A DNA stretch of 64,000 nucleotides from HTCC5015 sp051747425. Lineage in GTDB: Bacteria > Pseudomonadota > Gammaproteobacteria > HTCC5015. Positions within the stretch are counted from its first letter, which is position 1; the number at the start of each line of letters is the position of its first letter. The stretch is taken from contig JBNJGD010000013.1 in the NCBI GenBank assembly GCA_051747425.1, positions 1 to 64,000 on the forward strand, given 5' to 3'. Shown here in pieces: positions 38,971-46,619 of the stretch. Made by a program: the position numbers and the translations under genes. The notes below the pieces were generated by a model. That model saw nothing but the letters and a program-made list of their open reading frames with translations. It did not search any database and had not been told where the DNA came from.

Positions 38971-39375
38971 TTACGTTGGGAACCCGCTGTTGGTTAGCAT
39001 TCTCCTAAGCAATTCGGCAGCTTCAGGGTTTTGATGCTCAATACGGTTAGCACTACGCCGGAATGTACCCGCATATAGGGATTTGTAGGGGATTGGTACG
39101 ATTGCGGAGAGTACAAACCCCGCAACTATGAAGCTAAGGCCTATCTGCCAACCAGCATACACAAATAATGCGATAATCAGAGCCCACTTTGTGGTGCGTA
39201 TAAGCCAAGTCACGGGATACCAAGTTGGAAGAAGATAGGGGCCTACCGTTTTCCAATCGATTTTGTTATTTCGTGCGATAAGCAGAGAAGCACGTTGCAT
39301 ACCGAAAAGGTAGAACTCTATGAGCCATACCATAAAAAAGGTGATCATCAATGCTTCTGTTTGGATCATGTTCAT
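38971..39375 (-). CDS. small membrane protein, cassette-like (hypothetical)
   Basis: A 134-residue protein from the ATG at 39375 (MNMIQTEALMITFF). Three hydrophobic segments are visible: residues 8-25, 58-75 and 78-95. A charged C-terminal tail has RRSANRIEHQNPEAAELLRR. The open frame extends to 39396 but that part lies in the neighbouring attC-like site, so the later ATG is preferred. Not assigned to a family. Confidence 0.65.
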   Translation of the reverse strand: MNMIQTEALMITFFMVWLIEFYLFGMQRASLLIARNNKIDWKTVGPYLLPTWYPVTWLIRTTKWALIIALFVYAGWQIGLSFIVAGFVLSAIVPIPYKSLYAGTFRRSANRIEHQNPEAAELLRRMLTNSGFPT

Positions 39376-39380
39376 ATGTA

Positions 39381-39467
39381 CTCTAACGCCGACCATAACC
39401 GACAGCCAAAAGCGCAGCGACGAAGGAGCGTAGCTTCTGGCTGATCGAGTTTATGGGCTTGTTCGTT
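39381..39467 (-). repeat. attC-like imperfect palindrome 3
   Basis: Read rightward: CTCTAACGCCGACCATAACC, then GACAGCCAAAAGC, a central GC-rich part, then GCTTCTGGCTGATC and GAGTTTATGGGCTTGTTCG. The arms are mutual imperfect reverse complements over about 30 bases; read leftward, the core GTTAGAG and the inverse core CGAACAAGC are where integron attC sites have them. One of the best attC candidates in the window. Confidence 0.65.
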
Positions 39468-39884
39468 TCATTTGAGTGCTAAACCGATACCAACGATGCC
39501 CAGTGTCACGCTGATAACGCCAAGCCAAGTCGCGAGGCGCACTACTACTTGCGGATGACCTGTGCTTGCACGGAATTTGCCCCAATAGCCGTTTGCCTCC
39601 GAAACCTCTAAATCGTGACTTTTCTTTGTTTCTATTCCACCAAGGCGCTTCCTATACCAACCGTTCATTATAATCGTTTTCTCGGTTGGAACAATGTTAA
39701 GCCGTGGCGGGTGGTTATATTCCTGGGTGAAGTTATCGTCAATCTCCAAGGCCTCGCAATACACTACAGCACCGTTTGACTTGTTCTCGATTTTGATGAT
39801 TGAGCGCGGCGCATAACCGTGGTTACTGAGCCATGCCCAACCCTCATTCATGTCAGTACGTATTGAAGCTAGGACTTTGTACAC
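39468..39884 (-). CDS. tail-anchored cassette-like protein (hypothetical)
   Basis: A 138-residue protein starting at GTG 39884 with AGGTG upstream. Residues 1-110 are soluble and beta-rich (PRSIIKIENKSNGAVVYCEA, EKTIIMNGWYRKRLGG); the only transmembrane segment is at the C-terminus (ATWLGVISVTLGIVGIGLAL), so it is tail-anchored with the main domain in the cytoplasm. Function unknown. attC-like sites lie on both sides. Confidence 0.65.
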   Translation of the reverse strand: MYKVLASIRTDMNEGWAWLSNHGYAPRSIIKIENKSNGAVVYCEALEIDDNFTQEYNHPPRLNIVPTEKTIIMNGWYRKRLGGIETKKSHDLEVSEANGYWGKFRASTGHPQVVVRLATWLGVISVTLGIVGIGLALK

Positions 39885-39900
39885 GGTTCACCTATTGGAA

Positions 39901-39978
39901 ACATAACGCAAAGTTTTGCGGCAATTTTGGAGCCGCGAAGCGGTGGAAAAATTGTCCGTCAACAGCGTCTTGTTAAGG
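39901..39978 (-). repeat. attC-like imperfect palindrome 4
   Basis: Read rightward: ACATAACGCAAAG, TTGCGGCAATTTT, then GCCGCGAAGCGGTGG and AAAATTGTCCGTCAAC, ending AGCGTCTTGTTAAGG. The arms pair imperfectly (AATTTT/AAAATT, TAACGC/GCGTCTTGTTA). Core GTTAAGG and a TAAC inverse core suit an integron attC. The stop codon of the next leftward gene (39975-39973) lies inside this core. Confidence 0.7.
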
Positions 39979-40455
39979 ACAGTAGACCCGAATAAGTAAT
40001 AATCCAACCACCCCCACGCCAATGAGTATAGGTAACAGATACTCAAAGAAAGCTCGAATATACGCTACCAATCCAGCTCTTTGATAAAGCCAAGGCACTT
40101 GCGGAACTTGAGACATATCGTAGTTGTGTTGGTCTTCTTGGGTCCAGTTCTCTATGTATGCCTGAACCGCCTCAAGGTAGTCCTGATATTTCTTTCGCCA
40201 TATAAAAAAGTCAGCGACCCCATAAACCAAAAATGCACATAGGAAATACACAATAGTCAGGGAAATGATAATAACGAACATCTCCTGTGCAGGCGCTGAT
40301 AGTGAAATTCCCAGTGCAGAAATCTCGGTTGGGACCAAGTCTGCGGTTGCAACAAGAAAGCCAGTTGTACTCGCTATCAGTAGGTTCCGCCTCTCAATCC
40401 TCGTGATCTGACTAAGTGGATCGGTTAGAAAATCAACCGGATTGGGATCGGACAC
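39973..40455 (-). CDS. three-pass membrane protein, cassette-like (hypothetical)
   Basis: A 160-residue protein from GTG 40455, chosen because AAGGAG lies eight bases upstream; the longer open frame to 40512 runs through an attC-like core. Transmembrane segments are at about residues 25-45, 58-82 and 135-155, with an acidic loop EAVQAYIENWTQEDQHNYDM. The N-terminal pattern IERRNLLIASTTGFL resembles the protein at 38304-38891. First gene of the five-gene leftward block. Function unknown. Confidence 0.65.
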   Translation of the reverse strand: MSDPNPVDFLTDPLSQITRIERRNLLIASTTGFLVATADLVPTEISALGISLSAPAQEMFVIIISLTIVYFLCAFLVYGVADFFIWRKKYQDYLEAVQAYIENWTQEDQHNYDMSQVPQVPWLYQRAGLVAYIRAFFEYLLPILIGVGVVGLLLIRVYCP

Positions 40456-40463
40456 TCTTATCT

Positions 40464-40675
40464 CCTTAACAGCTAAATCAGCGGCATTGGGCCGCATATG
40501 TCGATGCTGCATACATCTTTAACGGGGCTCGACCTACTTTGAAATTAATCAATAAATCAATTGTTTTCCTAATTGTTTGATTCTATTGCGTTTCTAGGGA
40601 GATGTTCGCTGGTTTGAACACTTCCCTGTATTTATTGGCTTTTAATTTAGCACATTGCGGGATGGCGTTGAATGG
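40464..40675 (-). repeat. conserved island unit, copy 1 (block-leading repeat)
   Basis: The stretch fills most of the 337-base gap at 40456-40792. The left part reads TTAACAGCTAAATCAGCGGC with the palindrome GCGGC-CCAAT-GCCGC and an attC-like core (GTTAAGG leftward) just before the first cassette gene. The right part contains CACTTCCCTGTATTTAT and ends GTTGAATGG. Both parts recur in the same order at 44430-44595 and 47360-47643. Confidence 0.65.
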
Positions 40676-40792
40676 TGGTTTTTGGCTGGCAGAGCGCTTT
40701 GCGCCGCCCAAGCGGTGGGTAACCGGGGCTTTCATGCTTTCTCGACACCGCCTGCGCCAGAATGCCTCCATTAAGACGAGATGGGGTCCATT

Positions 40793-41316
40793 ATGCGCTT
40801 TCGATGGCTGACAATGACGCTGTGCAGCGCCCTGCTGCTCGGCTGCCAATCCGCCCCCACCATGAAAACCGTGGCGTCGGTCGACCTGGAGCGCTTTATG
40901 GGCGACTGGTATGTCATTGCCAGTATCCCCACCTTTATTGAGAAAGGCGCCCACAACGCGGTGGAGAGCTACACCCTGAATGACGACGGCACCATCGCGA
41001 CCACTTTCCGCTTTAATAAAGGCGGCTTTGACGGCGAGCAGAAAACCTATCACCCCAAAGGCTTTGTGGCCAGCGAGAACAACGCCAATGGAAGATACAA
41101 TTCCTCTGGTCCTTCAAGGCGGAATATCTGGTGGTTTACCTGGACGAGAATTACCAGCACACCATCATCGGCCGCAGCCAACGCGACTACATCTGGCTAA
41201 TGGCTCGAACGCCCCAGATTAGCGACGACACCTACCAGGCCATGACCCAACGCGCCAAAGAGCTCGGCTACGACACCAACAAGATACAACCAGCGCCTCA
41301 GTATTGGACTGAATAA
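40793..41316 (+). pseudogene. lipocalin lipoprotein (Blc-like), frameshifted copy
   Basis: Compared with the intact copy at 44708-45253, this gene lacks one G between 41086 and 41087 (AACAACGCC-AATGG against AACAACGCCGAATGG), which shifts the frame after about residue 98; the remaining lipocalin sequence (VYLDENYQHTIIGRSQRDYI, DDTYQAMTQRAKELGYDT) continues in another frame to 41316. The start MRFRWLTMTLCSALLLGCQ has a lipobox LLLGC. Bacterial lipocalins of this type are outer-membrane lipoproteins that bind lipids. A sequencing error is possible but the second copy makes decay plausible. Confidence 0.75.
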
Positions 41317-41531
41317 ACAGCCGTAGGCAGCTTTACCGCATTGGGTTTAGTAAGAAACGAAAATTGGGCTGGCGTTATAGAGCCCCGCGAAAAGGAACGG
41401 ATTTAATCCCCGACTTACTGTGACTAGAAATTAAGTTAAGCTCCAACTTTGAAGGCTAGTCATGACCGAAGGTGAATAACCACTGTGTTATATGCCTACT
41501 TAAACTCAAATTCAGAAAAGTCTTTGCATAC

Positions 41532-44348
41532 TCAAATTGATGAAAGGTTTGGACGTTGTTCATACTCATGGATAATATCGCTTAATTCTTTGTTTAGCTT
41601 TTCAAGATCATTAATTGCTTTCTCATCTATTAAATACTGAGTTAATCTTCTGAGCGAATACAGTCGTGATGTAAACTTATTGCCATCACGGAACTCTTCC
41701 AAATATTCGTCAAGCCTCGTGACAGCCTCGGCCTCAAAGTCCTTAAAACCTACTGCGACTGACCAGAGTTCAAACTCCCAATCATCTATGTCATTTGTTT
41801 TGGGTTGAGAAATAACGCCCTTAATGAATTCCTTAATAATATTTCGAACATCAGTGCTCGAAATATTAAAGATGCTGTAAAGCAGTGATCTCGAAAACTT
41901 ACGCTGCTCTTCAGGGTTGTAAGATTCAAGCTCAGACACCAGTCGTCTAACTCGACCACTATCAGTGTATTTGCCTTGTACTACCCCAATATAGCCGTAT
42001 AAATTGTCTATAGATCCGTTGACTATCGCATGGTGATCCCAAGCATGAGCCGTTTTAGAAGTAATTTTATCGATTACGGTGTTTAATATTTTTATCAAAA
42101 CATCAGTCTCAATATCCCGATCGAATAAATTATGCTGATGTGCTAAAAATTCGTTTATTGCCTCATAAGCCCCAATAGTTGTTGAGCTACTAGAAATTAA
42201 TCGAGAAAACTCACTCATGATTTTTGAAATATGAGCACCACTCAAATCAAGTAATGCAAGTAATCGGACGATGTTTCCAAATTTAGTTTCGTGACGATTG
42301 AAAAAACTTTGATTCTTGATTAACCGACCTGTTAAGTTTGGCAAAATGGTGTAAATCAGCCATTCTGAACACTCATCACTAGCTTTTAGACGAAGTTGGC
42401 TGGAGTTCTCATTTTCAAAAAATACTCTAAGCTCCGACTTTAGTTCTTTTGATGAGTAGAACTGGATGGCTGAGTAAAATTCATATTGGTTTAGTGTTAC
42501 TATTTCATTGACTGATTGGCGGAGTATGGAGATCTTAACAAAGTCTCTCATAACCGCTTGGTATGGGGAATATTGATCAATCATTATATGATTTTTCAAC
42601 GCAAACATTAATAGGTTAATGTGTGTAGATGTTGGCTTATCTGCATAGTTATCAAAACTCATCCCTCCAGCTTTTATATTTTCTATGGCTTTTGTGAGGT
42701 CAAGTATTTTTTTTGTACACTCGCTTGCTTTTTGGTGAACAGAGTGCAAGGACAAAAAATCATATAAGACTTGATTCTTTTTTATTTCTGATCTTGGAAA
42801 TTTAAAAAATTCATCTTGAAGTTTTATCTCCACTTCCTTTTCAAATTCGTCTCTATTTTCTGTAGACAAAGAGTGCTTTAGGCCCCACAAAATCGAATTT
42901 CTATTAAATAGCGCTATCAATAGAATTGAGTATATTTTTTGCCTTTTGCAAGCAAGAATAAGTTCAGAGTTTTTCTTAAACGCCAATTCATCATCGCCAT
43001 ACTTATAGCTCTCATAAGATTCTGATAACAATGATTTTATAAAATCATTGCTCTCACATTCGTATCTTGAAAAAGATATGTGCTTTCGATCTTTTATTTC
43101 TAGGTTTTGAGCTGAATCAGCTTCCTCATTCAAAAAGTACAGAACTTTCCCACTATCATCTTCATTGGGTAAAACGACACCTTTAATATGAGCCAAGGCA
43201 AAGATAGAAAATATGTTTTTAAATCTTGGATTTTTATTGATAAAAATCCTCTTTTCATCTTCATTAAACAAATCTATACGAGATAGAATCTCCAAGAACT
43301 TTTCGTGTATCGACCTAGTGGTTTCGCTATAGTCTCCAGTCAAGATTCCTTTGGGCTTGAATAATTCCAATATACTTAAGCCATCGCTATCGTAAAGAAA
43401 CCCACAATTTGTTAGCGCCCCCTGTATTTGACTATGAGTTATTATGCTTAGCTCTTTTAGGTGCTTTATACTATCGTATATAAAATTGATAATTTCTTGC
43501 TCATCGCTTAGATCTACTGATCTATTTTCTTGAATGATAGATGTTAAAAAAGATTGAGTTAGTGCCGACTTACTCTCTAAATGTAGATATTCATCAATAG
43601 AATTGTTTTCACAATCTAGCACCAATGTCGTGATCCCATGATTTTTTAAGTAGTTTTCTTGAGGCTTGTCTTTTTTGAAACTCACTAAATACATCGGAGG
43701 AGCTGAACTGGAATGACTTTGCATCCATTTCATTATGTGTTTAAGGTTGATATCGTTATAGGAGTACCCTAAAAAAAGAATCGTATGCGTTGATAATATG
43801 GACTTAATGTAGTTCTCTATTAGCGGGAAATTTCTTGAATAATTGAGGTAGTCATCTTCTTTGAAAACTATATTATGATGTTTGAAGTCACCATGCATTT
43901 TAATAAATTTATTCGGAGTGGTTGAACCGACCAAGTCCTTGTCCGTGCTTATCTTGTCATATAGATAACCTTCCTGCTCTATTACATTCTCAATAATGCA
44001 ATCCCAGTTTGTGGTTATTATTGTGCGCGGGCTTACCTTCAAAATTGTACGATGTAAACTCGACGGCGTTATGTCTTCAGGGAAATATTTTTTCAATGTT
44101 TGATTATATGTTTGCTCTCCAAACTCAAGATAATATAGTTGAGCTAGTTTTAAATAGTCTAGCTCTTCAGTTATGTCCAAATCTGATTTGAGTTCATTGA
44201 TTAAATCACTCCACAAAGGGAGGCTTAAATAATCAGTATCTGAACTTTTTGACACACCTGCACCGACAAATATGGCCAACCTATCATCTTCATTAGCTTG
44301 CTTAATTTTTTTAATATAAACATTGTGTGACTGCATTCTAAAATCCAT
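41532..44348 (-). CDS. large stand-alone SIR2-domain protein, candidate antiphage NADase
   Basis: A 938-residue protein. Residues 20-270 form a SIR2-like NAD-binding domain: IFVGAGVSKSS (29-31 GAG), ITTNWDCIIE (TTNWD 112-116), KFIKMHGDF with the presumed catalytic His152, and LFLGYSYNDINLKHIM. The remaining 650 residues are mainly helical, rich in Lys, Glu and Ile, with no recognised domain. This layout resembles the defence-associated sirtuins (DSR1/DSR2), in which phage sensing triggers NAD+ depletion, but close homology cannot be judged by eye. The gene is markedly AT-rich against its surroundings, stands alone, and is flanked by the two lipocalin copies and two copies of the conserved island unit. 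The start is the ATG at 44348 or 44336. Confidence 0.75.
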   Translation of the reverse strand: MDFRMQSHNVYIKKIKQANEDDRLAIFVGAGVSKSSDTDYLSLPLWSDLINELKSDLDITEELDYLKLAQLYYLEFGEQTYNQTLKKYFPEDITPSSLHRTILKVSPRTIITTNWDCIIENVIEQEGYLYDKISTDKDLVGSTTPNKFIKMHGDFKHHNIVFKEDDYLNYSRNFPLIENYIKSILSTHTILFLGYSYNDINLKHIMKWMQSHSSSAPPMYLVSFKKDKPQENYLKNHGITTLVLDCENNSIDEYLHLESKSALTQSFLTSIIQENRSVDLSDEQEIINFIYDSIKHLKELSIITHSQIQGALTNCGFLYDSDGLSILELFKPKGILTGDYSETTRSIHEKFLEILSRIDLFNEDEKRIFINKNPRFKNIFSIFALAHIKGVVLPNEDDSGKVLYFLNEEADSAQNLEIKDRKHISFSRYECESNDFIKSLLSESYESYKYGDDELAFKKNSELILACKRQKIYSILLIALFNRNSILWGLKHSLSTENRDEFEKEVEIKLQDEFFKFPRSEIKKNQVLYDFLSLHSVHQKASECTKKILDLTKAIENIKAGGMSFDNYADKPTSTHINLLMFALKNHIMIDQYSPYQAVMRDFVKISILRQSVNEIVTLNQYEFYSAIQFYSSKELKSELRVFFENENSSQLRLKASDECSEWLIYTILPNLTGRLIKNQSFFNRHETKFGNIVRLLALLDLSGAHISKIMSEFSRLISSSSTTIGAYEAINEFLAHQHNLFDRDIETDVLIKILNTVIDKITSKTAHAWDHHAIVNGSIDNLYGYIGVVQGKYTDSGRVRRLVSELESYNPEEQRKFSRSLLYSIFNISSTDVRNIIKEFIKGVISQPKTNDIDDWEFELWSVAVGFKDFEAEAVTRLDEYLEEFRDGNKFTSRLYSLRRLTQYLIDEKAINDLEKLNKELSDIIHEYEQRPNLSSI

Positions 44349-44429
44349 TTGCTTCTTGTTGGTTGATTGAAATCAGAGTTGATCTTAGTTTCCGCTTTGG
44401 GTCGAAAAAGGCCACTAGCGCGGTTCCGT

Positions 44430-44595
44430 ATAACAGCTAAAGCAGCAGTCTTGGGCCGCCTATTTCTTTAACGGTGCTCGGCCTATCTGAAATTACTCAA
44501 TAGAATCAATTTTTTTGGGAGGTGTTCAGTAATTTGAGCACTTCCCTGTGTTTGTTGGCTTTTAATCTAGCATATTGCGGGGTGGCATTGAATGG
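44430..44595 (-). repeat. conserved island unit, copy 2 (block-leading repeat)
   Basis: Lies in the 359-base gap 44349-44707. The left part reads TATAACAGCTAAAGCAGC and GGGCCGCCTATTTCTTTAAC, closely matching copy 1; the right part contains CACTTCCCTGTGTTTGTTGG and ends ATTGAATGG. Its left end abuts the 5' side of the leftward SIR2 gene; its right part is also the start of the duplicated lipocalin segment. Confidence 0.65.
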
Positions 44596-44707
44596 TGTTT
44601 TTTGGCCGGCAGATCGCTTTGCGGCGCCCGAGTGGCGCCGGGGCTTTCATGCTCTCTCGACACCGGCTGCGCCAGAATGCCTCCATACAGACGATATGGA
44701 GTCCATT

Positions 44708-45253
44708 ATGCGCTTTCGCTCGCTTACGATGACGCTGTGCAGCGCCCTGATGCTCGGCTGCCAGCCCGTCCCTACCATGAAAACCGTGGAATCGGTCGAC
44801 CTGGAGCGCTTTATGGGCGACTGGTATGTGATTGCCGGGATTCCCACTTTTATTGAGAAAGGTACGCATAACGCGGTGGACACCTACACTCTGAACGACG
44901 ACGAAACAATTGCCATCACCTTCCGCTTTAATAAAGACGGCTTTGACGGCGAGGAGAAAACCTACCACCCCAAAGGCTTTGTGGTCAGCGACAACAACGC
45001 CGAATGGGAGATACAACCCCTTTGGCCCTTCAGGGCGGAATACCTGGTGGTGTATCTGGACGAGGACTACCAGCACACCATCATCGGCCGCAGCAAGCGA
45101 GACTACATCTGGATCATGGCGCGCACGCCCCAGGTCAGCGACGACACCTACCAAACCATGATCCAGCGCGCCGAAGAACTGGGCTACGATACCGAACAAA
45201 TAAACCCCGTGCCCCAGCAGTGGAGTGCAACGGATGCGTCGTCATCCGAATAA
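44708..45253 (+). CDS. lipocalin lipoprotein (Blc-like), intact copy
   Basis: A 181-residue bacterial lipocalin. The signal peptide MRFRSLTMTLCSALMLGCQ has the lipobox LMLGC with Cys18 as the lipidated residue. The lipocalin hallmark appears as VDLERFMGDWYVIAGIP (G-x-W motif), with further strands YTLNDDETIAITFRFN, YLVVYLDEDYQHTIIGRS and KRDYIWIMARTP. The likely location is the outer membrane, with lipid or fatty-acid binding. An approximately 750-base segment including this gene is duplicated at 40604-41359, on the other side of the SIR2 gene. Confidence 0.9.
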   Translation: MRFRSLTMTLCSALMLGCQPVPTMKTVESVDLERFMGDWYVIAGIPTFIEKGTHNAVDTYTLNDDETIAITFRFNKDGFDGEEKTYHPKGFVVSDNNAEWEIQPLWPFRAEYLVVYLDEDYQHTIIGRSKRDYIWIMARTPQVSDDTYQTMIQRAEELGYDTEQINPVPQQWSATDASSSE

Positions 45254-45414
45254 ACAGCGGTGGGCGGCTTTGCCGCATTGGGCTTGGTAGAAACGGTAAC
45301 AGGGCCTAGTGTCACAGTAATACTGACAAGGTAAAAGGTTCTAGGTCCAGCCAGGTGTACCCTGGAGAGCACCGGCTTACGTTAGTGCACCCAAGTGACG
45401 CGAATTTTTATGCA

Positions 45415-45927
45415 TTAGAGTAGCCCGAGAAGTGTAGTTGCGCCTGCGCCAACCAAGCTGGCCACGGTGCCATTTTCGAGTAATGCTTTAAGTTTCGATT
45501 TTGCTTCCTTATCGTCACTTTTAGCCACATGCTCGGCAAGCTGCTTAATACTGACATTTGCGACCTGAACGTTCTGATCCCCAATTTGTACCATTTCGCC
45601 GGAAACAGAGCCGATGTGTATTGTCGAGGACGCTCTGTTCGTTAGATGCGGCTCTGCCGTTGTATTCTGGACATTCAGAGTGAGTATATTGGGGTGATTG
45701 GTGCCAATGTTCAGGCTGCCGCCTTCGAGAAATTGAACATCAGTTACCTTGAGTTGTATCTCTCTTTTTCCTGCCTTTTGAACTATCACATCTCCAATTC
45801 CTACATCGGGTTCCTCTGAATATGGGATATTCATTTTCCCCTTGGAGGTATCTCTCTGCGCTTTGTACTCGACACCATCAATAACAACCGTTTCTGGATA
45901 GGCCAGCTTGTCAAAATCGAAATCCAT
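45415..45927 (-). CDS. protein with RHIM-like amyloid motif (hypothetical, defence-associated candidate)
   Basis: A 170-residue protein from the ATG at 45927 (AAGGAGGT upstream; the frame is open to 45951). Residues 1-90 form a soluble beta-rich domain (TVVIDGVEYKAQRDTSKGKM, VTDVQFLEGGSLNIGTNHPN). Residues 103-122 read IHIGSVSGEMVQIGDQNVQV: the VQIGDQN at 113-119 matches the RHIM core (I/V-Q-I/V/L-G-x-x-N) of human RIPK1/RIPK3, preceded by a half-repeat IHIG. The C-terminal end (TVASLVGAGATTLLGLL) is hydrophobic and glycine-rich. RHIM-like and related amyloid motifs in bacteria link sensors and effectors of immune systems. Last gene of a leftward block of three. Confidence 0.65.
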   Translation of the reverse strand: MDFDFDKLAYPETVVIDGVEYKAQRDTSKGKMNIPYSEEPDVGIGDVIVQKAGKREIQLKVTDVQFLEGGSLNIGTNHPNILTLNVQNTTAEPHLTNRASSTIHIGSVSGEMVQIGDQNVQVANVSIKQLAEHVAKSDDKEAKSKLKALLENGTVASLVGAGATTLLGLL

Positions 45928-45947
45928 GCAACCTCCTTCTTGAGTGC

Positions 45948-45977
45948 GCATAACGCTGATTGAGCGTCTTGTTAGCG
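45948..45977 (-). repeat. compact attC-like site 5
   Basis: GCATAACGCT-GATTG-AGCGTCTTGTTAGC shares its ends with site 4 (CATAACGC and AGCGTCTTGTTA) but lacks the variable centre, leaving a stem of about seven pairs. The stop codon of the next leftward gene (45974-45972) lies within its core, as at site 4. Confidence 0.55.
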
Positions 45978-46520
45978 ATTGCTTGCCGCAGCGTCCAGAG
46001 CATTCCGAACCTCCTCCGCAAGCTCCATGTACCGGATTACAGAATCTAACGATGGGCTGAACTCAGGGTCATGAGCCGCCTGGTTTCTGAGGTATCGCAG
46101 CTCATTAAGTACAGAAAGGTGGTAACCATCAACCACCTCAGCCCGAGAGATCTCCCTGATTGCAGCGATTGGACTGCGAAATGATCGCTCATTGCCATTC
46201 CCCAGCTTGGCGGCAAGGCGTTTGGCCGAGTGCTCCACATCCAGCCAGCTCTCTAACACAGTGCTTCTCGCTTCACTCGGTCGGAGATCGGATGCATGCG
46301 TACGGATGAACCGCATTTCTTCCTTCTCGGGGAATTTCTTTCCTGCCGACAAATCCCTAAGAGCAGACTCGAATTCAAATTCAGTTGAACCAACCTTTCC
46401 TTTTTTAAGTCGACGAATCAGATCGCTTATCTGACTCCGAAATAAAGCCGCTATAATCACCGCCGCCACTGGCCATGAGATGGAGTCGAGTATTTTTGAG
46501 AAAAAAGTTAACCAGTCCAT
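45972..46520 (-). CDS. membrane-anchored protein with HEPN-like RX4H motif (hypothetical)
   Basis: A 182-residue protein with one N-terminal transmembrane segment (residues 14-28, SWPVAAVIIAALF) followed by basic residues, so the rest should be cytoplasmic. Helical residues 85-178 end in LNELRYLRNQAAHDPEF, where R145 to H150 form an RX4H motif like that of HEPN ribonucleases and of DUF4145-type proteins. It is 45 bases upstream of the RHIM-motif gene, with compact attC-like site 5 between them. Function unknown; toxin, sensor or defence effector are possible. Confidence 0.65.
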   Translation of the reverse strand: MDWLTFFSKILDSISWPVAAVIIAALFRSQISDLIRRLKKGKVGSTEFEFESALRDLSAGKKFPEKEEMRFIRTHASDLRPSEARSTVLESWLDVEHSAKRLAAKLGNGNERSFRSPIAAIREISRAEVVDGYHLSVLNELRYLRNQAAHDPEFSPSLDSVIRYMELAEEVRNALDAAASNR

Positions 46521-46527
46521 GATCTCT

Positions 46528-46612
46528 CGCTAACGCTTTCAGCATGCGCGCCCTTGGAATGGAGCCGAAGGCGAAATGTAAAGGGCGTCGCCATGCCTGC
46601 ACTGGTTAGGGA
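46528..46612 (-). repeat. attC-like imperfect palindrome 6
   Basis: Rightward: CGCTAACGCTTTCAGCATG, CGCGCCCTTGG, a short centre, then AAGGGCGTCGCCATGC, TGCACTGGTTAGGG. The arms GCATGCGCGCCCTT and AAGGGCGTCGCCATGC pair with unpaired bases, and the ends give core GTTAGGG and inverse core GCTAAC. This is the clearest attC-type structure in the window. Confidence 0.75.
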
Positions 46613-46619
46613 TTGGTGG

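Noticed and set aside
40583..41053. Minus-strand frame of 156 codons opposite the first lipocalin
   Set aside because: Antisense to the lipocalin copy. Only its last 30 codons, in the conserved unit, resemble the peptide seen in copy 3, which is noted under the repeat.
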